From Mesorhizobium terrae (GTDB lineage Bacteria > Pseudomonadota > Alphaproteobacteria > Rhizobiales > Rhizobiaceae): DNA of 64,000 nt. Numbering within the stretch: the first letter of the stretch is position 1; every line of letters begins with the position of its first letter. A model generated the notes under the pieces. The model did not search any database. It was not told the DNA's origin and worked only from the letters and a program-made list of their open reading frames with translations. Positions 11,935-19,031 of the stretch are shown one piece after another. The stretch covers positions 1,798,001 to 1,862,000 of the forward strand of contig NZ_CP044218.1 of NCBI RefSeq assembly GCF_008727715.1. The letters run 5' to 3'. The position numbers were made by a program, and so were the translations under genes.

Positions 11935-13008
11935 ATGACCGCCTCCGCCTTCAAGCCGCTCATCTTTTCCGGCGTCCAGCCGACCGGCAATCTCCACCTC
12001 GGCAACTATCTCGGCGCGATCAGGAAATTCGTCGCCCTGCAGGAAACGATGGATTGCATCTATTGCGTCGTCGACCTGCATTCGCTGACCGCCCAGCTCG
12101 TCCATGAAGACCTCAAGGACCAGACCCGGCAGATCACCGCCGCCTTCCTCGCCGCCGGCATCGACCCCGACAAACACATCGTCTTCAACCAGAGCCGGGT
12201 GATGCAGCACGCCGAGCTTGCCTGGATATTCAACTGCGTGGCGCGCATCGGCTGGATGAACCGCATGACGCAGTTCAAGGACAAGGCCGGCAAGGACCGC
12301 GAGAATGCATCGCTCGGCCTGCTCGCCTATCCGAGCCTGATGGCGGCCGACATCCTGGTCTACCGCGCCACCCATGTGCCGGTGGGCGACGACCAGAAGC
12401 AGCATCTGGAACTGACCCGCGACATCGCCCAGAAGTTCAACAACGACTTCTCCCACCGCATCGCCGAACTCGGCGTCGGCGTGGAAATCCAGATGGGCGA
12501 CGAGACGGTGAACGGCTTCTTCCCGTTGACCGAACCGGTCATCGGCGGGCCGGCGGCGCGCATCATGAGCCTGCGCGACGGCTCCAAGAAGATGTCGAAA
12601 TCCGATCCGTCGGACCTGTCGCGCATCAACCTGACCGACGACGCCGACACGATCTCGAAGAAGATCAAGAAGGCGAAGACCGACCCGGAGGCTTTGCCCT
12701 CCGAGATCGCCGGCCTGGCCAGCCGGCCGGAAGCGGAAAACCTCGTCGGCATCTATGCCGGCCTCGCCGACACCAGCAAGGAAGCCGTGCTGAAGGAATA
12801 TGGCGGCCAGCAATTCTCGGTGTTCAAGCCGGCATTGGCCGACCTCGCCGTCGAGAAGATGGCGCCCATTGCCGGCGAAATGCGCCGCCTGATGGCCGAT
12901 CCCGGCCATATTGACGGTGTGCTGCGCAATGGCGGCGAGCGCGCCGGCGTGCTGGCCGAGGCCAATATGAAGACCGTGCGCGACATTATCGGCCTGCTGC
13001 AGGGCTGA
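11935..13008 (+). CDS. trpS: Tryptophanyl-tRNA synthetase
   Basis: This 357-residue class I synthetase attaches tryptophan to tRNA-Trp. The HIGH-type motif appears as PTGNLHLGN (16-24) and the KMSKS loop at 219-223. The start at 11935 has AAGGAA upstream and gives the usual family length; the longer frame from 11818 is not supported. The gene follows the acyltransferase by 155 bp and ends in a strong UUCG-loop terminator. In many rhizobia trpS lies beside murJ; here four genes lie between them. Confidence 0.97.
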   Translation: MTASAFKPLIFSGVQPTGNLHLGNYLGAIRKFVALQETMDCIYCVVDLHSLTAQLVHEDLKDQTRQITAAFLAAGIDPDKHIVFNQSRVMQHAELAWIFNCVARIGWMNRMTQFKDKAGKDRENASLGLLAYPSLMAADILVYRATHVPVGDDQKQHLELTRDIAQKFNNDFSHRIAELGVGVEIQMGDETVNGFFPLTEPVIGGPAARIMSLRDGSKKMSKSDPSDLSRINLTDDADTISKKIKKAKTDPEALPSEIAGLASRPEAENLVGIYAGLADTSKEAVLKEYGGQQFSVFKPALADLAVEKMAPIAGEMRRLMADPGHIDGVLRNGGERAGVLAEANMKTVRDIIGLLQG

Positions 13009-13032
13009 GCCGGTCGTCATTCCAACCCAGAG

Positions 13033-13061
13033 GCGGCCGTTCGCGGCCGCTTTTCCTTTTT
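13033..13061 (+). terminator. Rho-independent terminator of trpS
   Basis: Stem GCGGCCG (13033-13039), UUCG tetraloop, CGGCCGC (13044-13050), then TTTTCCTTTTT. It begins 24 bp after the trpS stop. Confidence 0.9.
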
Positions 13062-13187
13062 GGCACAAGCCGTATCAGCAGGCTGCCAGCCCTGTGGAGT
13101 TTCGACCCTGGCCGGATGGCGGGGGGCGCTTGCAAGGCACCCCACCCGAATGGCAGATTGCGGCCGAAACCACCGAACAGGATCCAT

Positions 13188-13679
13188 ATGGTCTCCAAAC
13201 GCCTGAGCCGGGAAGCCGGCCACCGCCGCAAGTTCCTGGCGATCATCGACGACACGCCCGAATGCGAGCGTGCCGTGGCCTATGCCTCGAAGCGCGCGCA
13301 AAGCACGGGCGGCGTGGTGGTAATGCTCTATGTCATCGAGCCGGACGACTTTCAGCATTGGCTGGGCGTTGAAAAGATCATGCGCGAGGAGGCCAACGCT
13401 ACCGCGCGCTCGGCGCTCGACGTCCAGGCCGGCAAGGTGCGCCAGAAGGTCGGCATCGAACCCGAGCTGGTGATCCGCGAAGGCAAGCGCGCCGACGAGA
13501 TCCACAAGCTGATCGAGGAAGACCAGGACATCGCCATCCTGGTGCTGGCCGCCGGCGCCGGCAAGGAAGGTCCAGGCCCGCTGGTTGCCTCGATCGCCGG
13601 CAAGGGCGCCGCCTTTCCGATCCCCGTCACCGTCGTTCCGCAGAACTTGTCGGACGAGGACATCGAAAGCCTGGCCTGA
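13188..13679 (+). CDS. Universal stress protein (UspA family)
   Basis: This 163-residue cytoplasmic protein has a single Usp domain: KFLAIIDDTPECERAV with the adenine-binding type first strand and aspartates, VVMLYVIEPDDFQHW after strand 2, and a C-terminal ILVLAAGAGKEGPGPLVASI in place of the usual G-2x-G-9x-G-S/T ATP loop. Proteins of this kind are made under stress, and their molecular role is mostly unknown. The start at 13188 has AGGAT upstream and skips an unsupported extension to 13116. It is followed by the Nfu gene after 110 bp; the pair is often adjacent in rhizobia, but an iron-box-like site between them suggests separate control. Confidence 0.9.
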   Translation: MVSKRLSREAGHRRKFLAIIDDTPECERAVAYASKRAQSTGGVVVMLYVIEPDDFQHWLGVEKIMREEANATARSALDVQAGKVRQKVGIEPELVIREGKRADEIHKLIEEDQDIAILVLAAGAGKEGPGPLVASIAGKGAAFPIPVTVVPQNLSDEDIESLA

Positions 13680-13742
13680 GCTTCCTATATCTCTAGGAAC
13701 GGTCCCGCCGCTTTTGCTTGAACGGCCGGCGAATTGGGCCTA

Positions 13743-13759
13743 TTTAGAATTATTCCAAA
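13743..13759. promoter_or_regulatory. Irr/ICE-type iron box upstream of the Nfu gene
   Basis: TTTAGAA (13743-13749), spacer TTA, TTCCAAA (13753-13759): a near-perfect inverted repeat (one mismatch) resembling the iron control element bound by Irr in Rhizobiales, recalled as TTTAGAA-N3-TTCTAAA. It is 30 bp before the start of an Fe-S assembly gene, a sensible target. Confidence 0.65.
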
Positions 13760-13789
13760 CTAATGCCCGCCAAGGGCACGGAGACGGCC

Positions 13790-14365
13790 ATGTTCATCCA
13801 GACCGAGTCGACCCCCAATCCGGCGACGCTGAAGTTCCTGCCCGGCAAGGAAGTGCTCAGGGACGGCACCGCCGATTTCCGTGACGCCGACGCCGCGCGC
13901 GAGGCTTCGCCGCTGGCCGGCCGGCTGTTCGACATTCCCGGCGTCAATGGCGTGTTCTTCGGCTACGACTTCATCACCATCACCAAGGACGGCCCCGACT
14001 GGCAGCACCTGAAGCCGGCGATCCTCGGCGCCATCATGGAACATTTCATGTCCGGCCAGCCGGTCATGGCGGCCGAAGGCAAGGGGGCCGGTGCCCATCA
14101 CGACGACGGCAAGGAATTCTATGACCAGGCCGACGAGGAAATCGTCGTCACCATCAAGGAATTGCTCGATACGCGCGTGCGCCCGGCCGTGGCGCAGGAC
14201 GGCGGCGACATCACCTTCCGTGGCTACGAGAAGGGCACCGTCTTCCTGCACATGAAGGGCGCCTGCGCCGGCTGCCCGTCGTCCACCGCCACGCTGAAGC
14301 ACGGCATCCAGAACCTGCTGCGCCACTTCGTGCCGGAAGTGGAGCATGTCGAGCAGATCGCTTAA
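13790..14365 (+). CDS. Nfu-type Fe-S cluster scaffold/carrier
   Basis: This 191-residue protein has an N-terminal Nfu_N domain (MFIQTESTPNPATLKFLPGK onwards, to about 90) and a C-terminal NifU-like domain with the CxxC motif at Cys159 and Cys162 (GACAGCPSS), which binds a [4Fe-4S] cluster for delivery to target proteins. The length and order match mitochondrial NFU1 and alphaproteobacterial homologues. The start at 13790 follows GGAG at 13780-13783. An iron-box-like palindrome upstream suggests iron-dependent expression. A strong terminator closes the gene. Confidence 0.93.
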   Translation: MFIQTESTPNPATLKFLPGKEVLRDGTADFRDADAAREASPLAGRLFDIPGVNGVFFGYDFITITKDGPDWQHLKPAILGAIMEHFMSGQPVMAAEGKGAGAHHDDGKEFYDQADEEIVVTIKELLDTRVRPAVAQDGGDITFRGYEKGTVFLHMKGACAGCPSSTATLKHGIQNLLRHFVPEVEHVEQIA

Positions 14366-14386
14366 GCACCCGTATCCTTTTGGTTC

Positions 14387-14418
14387 AAAAACCCCGAGAT
14401 AACATCTCGGGGTTTTTC
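14387..14418. terminator. Terminator after the Nfu gene (bidirectional form)
   Basis: Perfect 14-bp arms AAAAACCCCGAGAT (14387-14400) and ATCTCGGGGTTTTT (14404-14417) with loop AAC. T-runs appear on both strands. Confidence 0.92.
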
Positions 14419-14450
14419 TTTGGGGCGGGATGCGATCTTCGCTAGAAAAC

Positions 14451-14478
14451 AAAAAACCGGGCGACAAGGCCCGGTTTT
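14451..14478 (-). terminator. Terminator of the L,D-transpeptidase gene
   Basis: Arms AAAACCGGGC (14453-14462) and GCCCGGTTTT (14469-14478), loop of six, with a run of six T's in the minus-strand direction. It lies 82 bp after the stop of the minus-strand gene. Confidence 0.85.
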
Positions 14479-14560
14479 CTGTTTGGGACGTCCGTGTTGC
14501 CTAGACGGTCCGCATACGAAACGCATTTGAGGTCCTGTCCGGCTTCGGACAGGAGCCAAA

Positions 14561-15175
14561 TCACATCACGATCACCTTGGCGCCCACTTCGGCGCGGCTG
14601 TAGAGGTCGATGATGTCCTGGTTCATCAGCCGGATGCAGCCCGACGACATCGCCTTGCCGATCGACCACCATTCCGGCGTGCCGTGCAGCCGGTAGCCGG
14701 AATCGCCACCCTTGTTGAACAGATAGAGAGCGCGGGCGCCGAGCGGGTTCTTCAGGCCCGGGTCCATGCCGTTGCGGTATTGCGCGAGTTCCGGCTGGCG
14801 CTTGATCATCTGCGACGGCGGCGTCCAGGTCGGCCATTCACGCTTCAGCGCGACATGGGCGGAACCGCTCCATTCGAAGCCCTCGCGGCCAACACCGATG
14901 CCGTAACGCACGGCCTCGCCTTCCGGCAGCACGAAATAGAGGAACTTGTTGCCGGTATCGACGATGATCGTGCCCGGCTTTTCCTTGGTGTCGTAGCTGA
15001 CGATCTGGCGATGGAACTGGCGCGGCACCTTTTCGATCGGGATGCGCGGCAGCTGATAGCCAGCGTCGCTGACCCCGCCATAATCATTGGTGAACAGCCG
15101 CATCTGGCCGATGGTGCTACAACCGGCGAGCGAGGCGGCAAGTGCCGCGACAATAATGGCAGACTTCAAGCGCAT
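14561..15175 (-). CDS. L,D-transpeptidase lipoprotein (YkuD family)
   Basis: This 204-residue protein begins with a lipoprotein signal (SLAGC, lipidation Cys19) and has one L,D-transpeptidase domain. The active-site pattern is clear: His164 (LHGTPEWWSIG) and SSGCIRL with the nucleophile Cys180 and Arg182. Such enzymes make 3-3 peptidoglycan cross-links or attach outer-membrane proteins to peptidoglycan; rhizobial envelopes use both. The start at 15175 was chosen because the signal peptide begins there; upstream codons lack a ribosome site. It is monocistronic, with its own terminator, and divergent from hmrR (235 bp apart). Confidence 0.92.
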   Translation of the reverse strand: MRLKSAIIVAALAASLAGCSTIGQMRLFTNDYGGVSDAGYQLPRIPIEKVPRQFHRQIVSYDTKEKPGTIIVDTGNKFLYFVLPEGEAVRYGIGVGREGFEWSGSAHVALKREWPTWTPPSQMIKRQPELAQYRNGMDPGLKNPLGARALYLFNKGGDSGYRLHGTPEWWSIGKAMSSGCIRLMNQDIIDLYSRAEVGAKVIVM

Positions 15176-15410
15176 GAACCGTTCCCAGCCCCCGGTCCCG
15201 TGTTTTTCGGTGCGATTCGACCAAATCGTTAACGCATTCATGCTGGCATTTCTTTTGCTTGCCAAGCAGCCGATGCTTATATGAAAGCAAGTGCTTGCCG
15301 GTAAGGCGCCGGCTATGGCATTTCGGCAACATATGCCGCGAGATTGTTGAGTAAAATCAAGAAAAGCAGTCCGAAAAACCCTTCGGGACGGACCGCACGA
15401 GGGCAAGACC

Positions 15411-15812
15411 ATGAATATCGGCGACGCCGCCCGCCGTTCCGGCCTGCCGGCCAAGACCATTCGCTATTATGAAGAGATCGGGCTGATTTCGCCTGAACGC
15501 TCCGGCAACAGCTATCGCGACTATTCCAATGACGACGTGCATCGCCTCGCCTTCCTGAAACGGGCGCGCAATCTCGGCTTTTCCATCGACGACTGCCGCC
15601 AGCTGATGGCGCTCTACAGGGATCGCGGCCGCGCCAGCCAGGACGTGCGGGCGATCGCCTCCGCCCATGTCGCGGCGATCGAGGAAAAGGTGCGCGAGCT
15701 GCAATCCATGCGCATGACGCTGAACAAGCTCATCCACGCCTGCCATGGCGACGAGCGCCCGAACTGCCCGATCCTCGAAGAGATGGCAGGCGAAGCCGAG
15801 ACGGTGGGCTGA
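15411..15812 (+). CDS. hmrR: Copper-responsive MerR regulator (HmrR/CueR)
   Basis: This 133-residue regulator has a MerR helix-turn-helix (MNIGDAARRSGLPAKTIRYY, 1-20), a dimer helix and a C-terminal metal loop with Cys111 and Cys119 (CHGDERPNC), the same eight-residue spacing as Cys112/Cys120 of CueR, which hold Cu(I). Rhizobial homologues are called HmrR and normally sit next to the copper ATPase gene. Here the only copA visible lies 11 kb away and has a matching MerR-type promoter, so regulation in trans is likely. No second CTTCC/GGAAG dyad was found before this gene, so autoregulation is not evident. mmcB follows after 40 bp. Confidence 0.9.
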   Translation: MNIGDAARRSGLPAKTIRYYEEIGLISPERSGNSYRDYSNDDVHRLAFLKRARNLGFSIDDCRQLMALYRDRGRASQDVRAIASAHVAAIEEKVRELQSMRMTLNKLIHACHGDERPNCPILEEMAGEAETVG

Positions 15813-15852
15813 GCAGGGTTCAAACCGTGAACAGAATCGGGCATGATGGGTT

Positions 15853-16353
15853 ATGCCCATCATCTCGCCGGTATCGCAAAATCCCCTGATCGACGGTCGC
15901 CAGTCGGAGCGCGCCATGCTGGTGCGGCGCGGCGTGCAAAGGCTGTTGTCGGAAATGGGTGCGCATGTGCTGCCGGAATTGTCGCTGGCCACCGGGCGGC
16001 GGGCCGATCTCGTCGCGCTCACCCGCCAGGGCGACATCTGGATCATCGAGATCAAATCCTCGATCGAAGACTTTCGCGTCGACCGCAAATGGCCGGACTA
16101 CCGGCTGCATTGCGACCGCTTTTTCTTTGCCACCCATCCCGGCGTGCCGGCCGACATCTTTCCGGAGGAATGCGGCTTCATCCTCTCCGACGGCTATGGC
16201 GCCGAGATGCTGCGCGACGCGCCGGAGCACCGCATGGCAGCCGCAACCCGCAAGGCGCTGATGCTGAGAATCGCACGCGCCGGCGCGGCGCGCTTGCTCG
16301 CCGCCGAACTTGCCGGCGTGTCGGTTCCGGCGCTGGACGGCGAAAGCGAGTAG
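15853..16353 (+). CDS. mmcB: MmcB-type DNA repair protein (PD-(D/E)xK fold)
   Basis: This 166-residue protein matches the MmcB family, an alphaproteobacterial DNA repair protein linked in Caulobacter to mitomycin C tolerance. It has a restriction-endonuclease-like core: Asp52 (GRRADLVAL), then Glu66-x-Lys68 (IWIIEIKSS), the PD-(D/E)xK pattern. The stretch SIEDFRVDRKWPDYRLHCDRF is characteristic. Catalysis has not been shown for every member, so nuclease activity is inferred from the intact residues. It lies 40 bp after hmrR in the same direction and may be cotranscribed, though the functions are unrelated. No clear Shine-Dalgarno is seen. Confidence 0.87.
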   Translation: MPIISPVSQNPLIDGRQSERAMLVRRGVQRLLSEMGAHVLPELSLATGRRADLVALTRQGDIWIIEIKSSIEDFRVDRKWPDYRLHCDRFFFATHPGVPADIFPEECGFILSDGYGAEMLRDAPEHRMAAATRKALMLRIARAGAARLLAAELAGVSVPALDGESE

Positions 16354-16458
16354 CGGCGAGACCCGCTCCCGCAAGGGCATGTGGATCGACGCGGCATTCC
16401 GGTCCCGGCGATCATCTCCAACGTTTCCTGAAGCCGCAGCTGGCCCAATCGGCCAACT

Positions 16459-16495
16459 CTTGACGTCCGGCCTCTTTCGTAACATATAAAGTTGC
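16459..16495 (+). promoter_or_regulatory. Promoter and dyad abutting the Rrf2 start codon
   Basis: CTTGAC (16459-16464) is followed after 17 bp by ACATAT (16482-16487), a good alphaproteobacterial sigma-70 pair. The start codon is at 16496, about where transcription should begin. The dyad GTAAC-N7-GTTGC (16479-16495) overlaps the -10, as expected of an autorepressor site. No Shine-Dalgarno is present. Confidence 0.6.
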
Positions 16496-16954
16496 ATGAA
16501 AAGAGACAGTCGACTTTCAGGCGTCCTGCACGTCCTTTTGCACATGGCCGAGGAAGCCCGTCCGATGACATCGGAAGAGCTTTCCAGGACATTGAGCACC
16601 AACCCCGTCGTGATCCGGCGCATCATGGCCGGCCTGCGCGACATGGGCATCGTGCGCTCCGAGCGTGGTCATGGCGGCGGCTGGACGATCAGCCGCGACC
16701 TCGCCACGGTGTCGCTGCGCGACGTCTATTCAGCACTTGGCGAGCCGATGGTGTTTGCGCTCGGCAACCGCATGGAGACGCCCGACTGTCTGGTGGAACA
16801 GGCGGTCAACGCCGCGCTCGACGACGCCTTCGATGCGGCGCAGGCGCTGCTGATAACGCGGCTCGGCGAAGTGACGCTGGCCGACCTTGCCGCCGATTTC
16901 CACGAACGCTGGAAACGGAACAAGACCAGAAAGGCCAATCCCCATGCAGCTTGA
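16496..16954 (+). CDS. Rrf2-family transcriptional regulator
   Basis: This 152-residue regulator has an Rrf2 winged helix (SGVLHVLLHMAEEARPMTSE, then NPVVIRRIMAGLRDMGIVRS and ERGHGGGWTISRD). It lacks the three-cysteine Fe-S cluster motif of IscR/NsrR/RirA; the only cysteine is in PDCLVEQ, near residue 84. It may sense redox through that cysteine or bind a small molecule. The next gene, a thioredoxin-reductase-like flavoprotein, overlaps it by 11 bp, so the two are translationally coupled and probably coregulated. The start sits directly after a promoter -10 region, so the message may be leaderless. Confidence 0.9.
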   Translation: MKRDSRLSGVLHVLLHMAEEARPMTSEELSRTLSTNPVVIRRIMAGLRDMGIVRSERGHGGGWTISRDLATVSLRDVYSALGEPMVFALGNRMETPDCLVEQAVNAALDDAFDAAQALLITRLGEVTLADLAADFHERWKRNKTRKANPHAA

Positions 16955-17891
16955 AGCCCCAAGGCCACTCCTCGCCCCGAAACAGCTCGACGCCGTCGTT
17001 ATCGGCGGCTCCTATGCCGGCCTTTCGGCCGCCATGCAGATTGCCCGCGGGCGCCGCGCGGTCGCCGTCATCGACGCCGGCAGGCCGCGCAACCGGTTTG
17101 CCGCGGCCTCGCACGGCTTCTTCGGCCAGGATGGGGTCGCGCCAGCCGCGATGATCGCCGCCGCCCGCGAAAAACTCGCCGCCTATCCCAATGTCCGCCT
17201 GGTCGCCGACGAGACGGTCGATGCTAGCGGCCAGGACGGCGCCTTCACCGTGGAACTGGCCTCGGGCTCGACGCTCAAGGCTTCCAAGCTGGTGCTGGCG
17301 ACCGGCGTGGCCGACACACTGCCCGATATGCCAGGGCTGGCCGAGCGCTGGGGCGTCAGTGTGCTGCATTGCCCCTATTGTCACGGCTACGAATTCGGCG
17401 GCGCGCCGCTCGGCGTGTTGGCAACCTCGCCGCATTGCGTGGAAAAGGCGCTGATGATTTCCGAATGGGGCCCCACCACGCTGCTGCTCAACGGCCAGCC
17501 GATGCCGCATGAAGGCATGCTGGCGAAGCTTGCCTGGCGCGGCGTCACCGTGGAGCAGGCACCCGTGCAGGCCCTTGAAGGCGAAGGGCAGGCGCTCGAC
17601 GCGGTGATGCTTGCGGACGGCCGGCGCCTTGCCCTGACCGCGCTCTATCTGACACCGCGCATGGCGATGGCGAGCCCGCTGGCCGAGCGGCTGGGCTGCG
17701 CTTTCGAGGATGGTCCTTTCGGCCGCATCATCGCGACGAATGCCATGAAGGCGACGAGCATCGCCGGCGTCTTTGCCGCGGGCGATGCCGCGCGCACCAC
17801 GCACAACGCCACCTGGGCCTCGGCCGACGGTGTTACCGCCGGTGCCGCGCTGCATCGCAGCCTGATCTTCGAGGGTCTCGACGCGGCGTGA
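16944..17891 (+). CDS. NAD(P)/FAD-dependent oxidoreductase, thioredoxin-reductase-like
   Basis: This 315-residue flavoprotein has an N-terminal FAD-binding motif (VVIGGSYAGLSAAMQ, 19-33), a second dinucleotide region (APLGVLAT) and a C-terminal FAD motif (GVFAAGDAA). A redox-active CPYC pair lies at Cys143/Cys146, where thioredoxin reductases carry CAxC/CPYC. It therefore probably reduces a disulphide substrate with NAD(P)H, but the partner is not evident. The start at 16944 overlaps the Rrf2 gene and has AAAGG upstream; an earlier in-frame start would lie inside that gene. Regulation by the adjacent Rrf2 protein is inferred from the overlap. Confidence 0.87.
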   Translation: MQLEAPRPLLAPKQLDAVVIGGSYAGLSAAMQIARGRRAVAVIDAGRPRNRFAAASHGFFGQDGVAPAAMIAAAREKLAAYPNVRLVADETVDASGQDGAFTVELASGSTLKASKLVLATGVADTLPDMPGLAERWGVSVLHCPYCHGYEFGGAPLGVLATSPHCVEKALMISEWGPTTLLLNGQPMPHEGMLAKLAWRGVTVEQAPVQALEGEGQALDAVMLADGRRLALTALYLTPRMAMASPLAERLGCAFEDGPFGRIIATNAMKATSIAGVFAAGDAARTTHNATWASADGVTAGAALHRSLIFEGLDAA

Positions 17892-17910
17892 GCCCGAAGG
17901 CGACACCTCC

Positions 17911-18468
17911 CTAGCCGGCGACGCCGAGCCGCCGGCGGATCTGCATCATTGAGCGCGAAAACACCGCCGGATCGTCGAAAGCGCGCGCCAGGGTCAACGC
18001 GCCCTGGATCGCCGCGACGGCCTCTTCTGCCAGCAGCATCGCCTCCGCATGCTCGGCGCGGCGCAGCGCGCCGGCGAGATCCGCCACCCAGCGGGCAAAA
18101 TAAGACTTTATTTCGGTAGCGAAACGATCACGCGCATCATCCAGCGCGAAGGCGCCGACCAGACAGATGCGGCGGCCGGAGTGGAAATAGGCATCCGTCG
18201 CGGAAAGCATGCGATCGATGCCTTCCTGCGGCCGTTCGGCTTCGCGCAGCGGCGTAAAGACATTGTTTTCGAACCAGCGGTCGATATGGGCGAGAACGGC
18301 TGTCGCCATCTCATCCTTGCCGCCCGGAAAGAAGTTGTAGAGGCTGCCCTTGCCCAAGCCTGTCGCCTCGGTAATCAGCGACAGGCTGGCGCCGGCATAA
18401 CCATGTGCGCGAAACACCTCGGCGATCGCCACGACAAGATCGTTGCGACCGGGCGCGATCCTGCGCAT
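17911..18468 (-). CDS. TetR/AcrR-family regulator
   Basis: This 185-residue protein has a TetR helix-turn-helix at about 10-55 (VAIAEVFRAHGYAGASLSLI, TGLGKGSLYNFFPGGKDEM) and a helical ligand-binding C terminus. It starts immediately after the stop of the DUF1348 gene (TAG then ATG with no gap), so both are in one operon. A 20-bp dyad upstream of that operon is the likely operator, so the protein probably represses itself and its neighbour until an unknown small molecule binds. Confidence 0.92.
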   Translation of the reverse strand: MRRIAPGRNDLVVAIAEVFRAHGYAGASLSLITEATGLGKGSLYNFFPGGKDEMATAVLAHIDRWFENNVFTPLREAERPQEGIDRMLSATDAYFHSGRRICLVGAFALDDARDRFATEIKSYFARWVADLAGALRRAEHAEAMLLAEEAVAAIQGALTLARAFDDPAVFSRSMMQIRRRLGVAG

Positions 18469-18933
18469 CTAGAGACCGAGGTCGGACAGACCGGGATGGT
18501 CGTCCGGCCGGCGACCGAGCGGCCAATGGAACTTGCGCTCGGCCTCGGCGATCGGCATGTCGTTGATCGAGGCGACACGCCGGCGCATCAGCCCGGCCTC
18601 GTCGAATTCCCAGTTCTCGTTGCCGTAGGAGCGGAACCAATGGCCGCTGTCGTCGCGCCATTCATAGGCGAACCGCACGGCGATGCGGTTCCCACTCCAG
18701 GTCCACACTTCCTTGATCAGGCGATAGTCCAGTTCCCTGGCCCATTTGCGGGCGAGGAAGCCGGCGATCTCGCCACGGCCCTGGATGAACTCGGAGCGGT
18801 TTCGCCAGACGCTGTCCTCGGTATAGGCGAGCGACACCTTCTCGGGATCGCGGCTGTTCCAGGCATCCTCGGCCATTCGCGCCTTCTGCGCGGCGGTCTC
18901 GGCGGTAAAGGGCGGCAGTGGCGAACGAGCCAT
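18469..18933 (-). CDS. DUF1348 (NTF2-like fold) protein
   Basis: This 154-residue cytoplasmic protein matches DUF1348, a cone-shaped NTF2-like/SnoaL-like fold of unknown activity. Typical segments are [39 protein letters not shown] and [20 protein letters not shown] near the middle, and [11 protein letters not shown] late on. The start at 18933 has GGAG six bases upstream, better than the in-frame ATGs a few codons earlier. It leads a two-gene operon with the TetR regulator, so it may process or bind the ligand that the regulator senses; that is inference. Confidence 0.88.
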   Translation of the reverse strand: MARSPLPPFTAETAAQKARMAEDAWNSRDPEKVSLAYTEDSVWRNRSEFIQGRGEIAGFLARKWARELDYRLIKEVWTWSGNRIAVRFAYEWRDDSGHWFRSYGNENWEFDEAGLMRRRVASINDMPIAEAERKFHWPLGRRPDDHPGLSDLGL

Positions 18934-18963
18934 TTTGATCTCCATCGGCATCGGGATGGAGAA

Positions 18964-18983
18964 ATTGTACTGATCGGTACAAT
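18964..18983. promoter_or_regulatory. TetR-type operator
   Basis: ATTGTAC (18964-18970), TGATCG, GTACAAT (18977-18983): perfect 7-bp arms, 30 bp before the DUF1348-tetR operon. TTGTAC/GTACAA dyads are typical of TetR-family sites. Confidence 0.75.
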
Positions 18984-19031
18984 CGAGTCAAGACGCCCGC
19001 CTTCGGCCTTGCGCGCATCCTGTCTGGCGCT

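Noticed and set aside
15290..15320. GCCGG-N7-CCGGC dyad before hmrR as an autoregulatory CueR site
   Set aside because: Spacing and bases do not match the CTTCC/GGAAG dyad or 19-bp spacer of the copA promoter.
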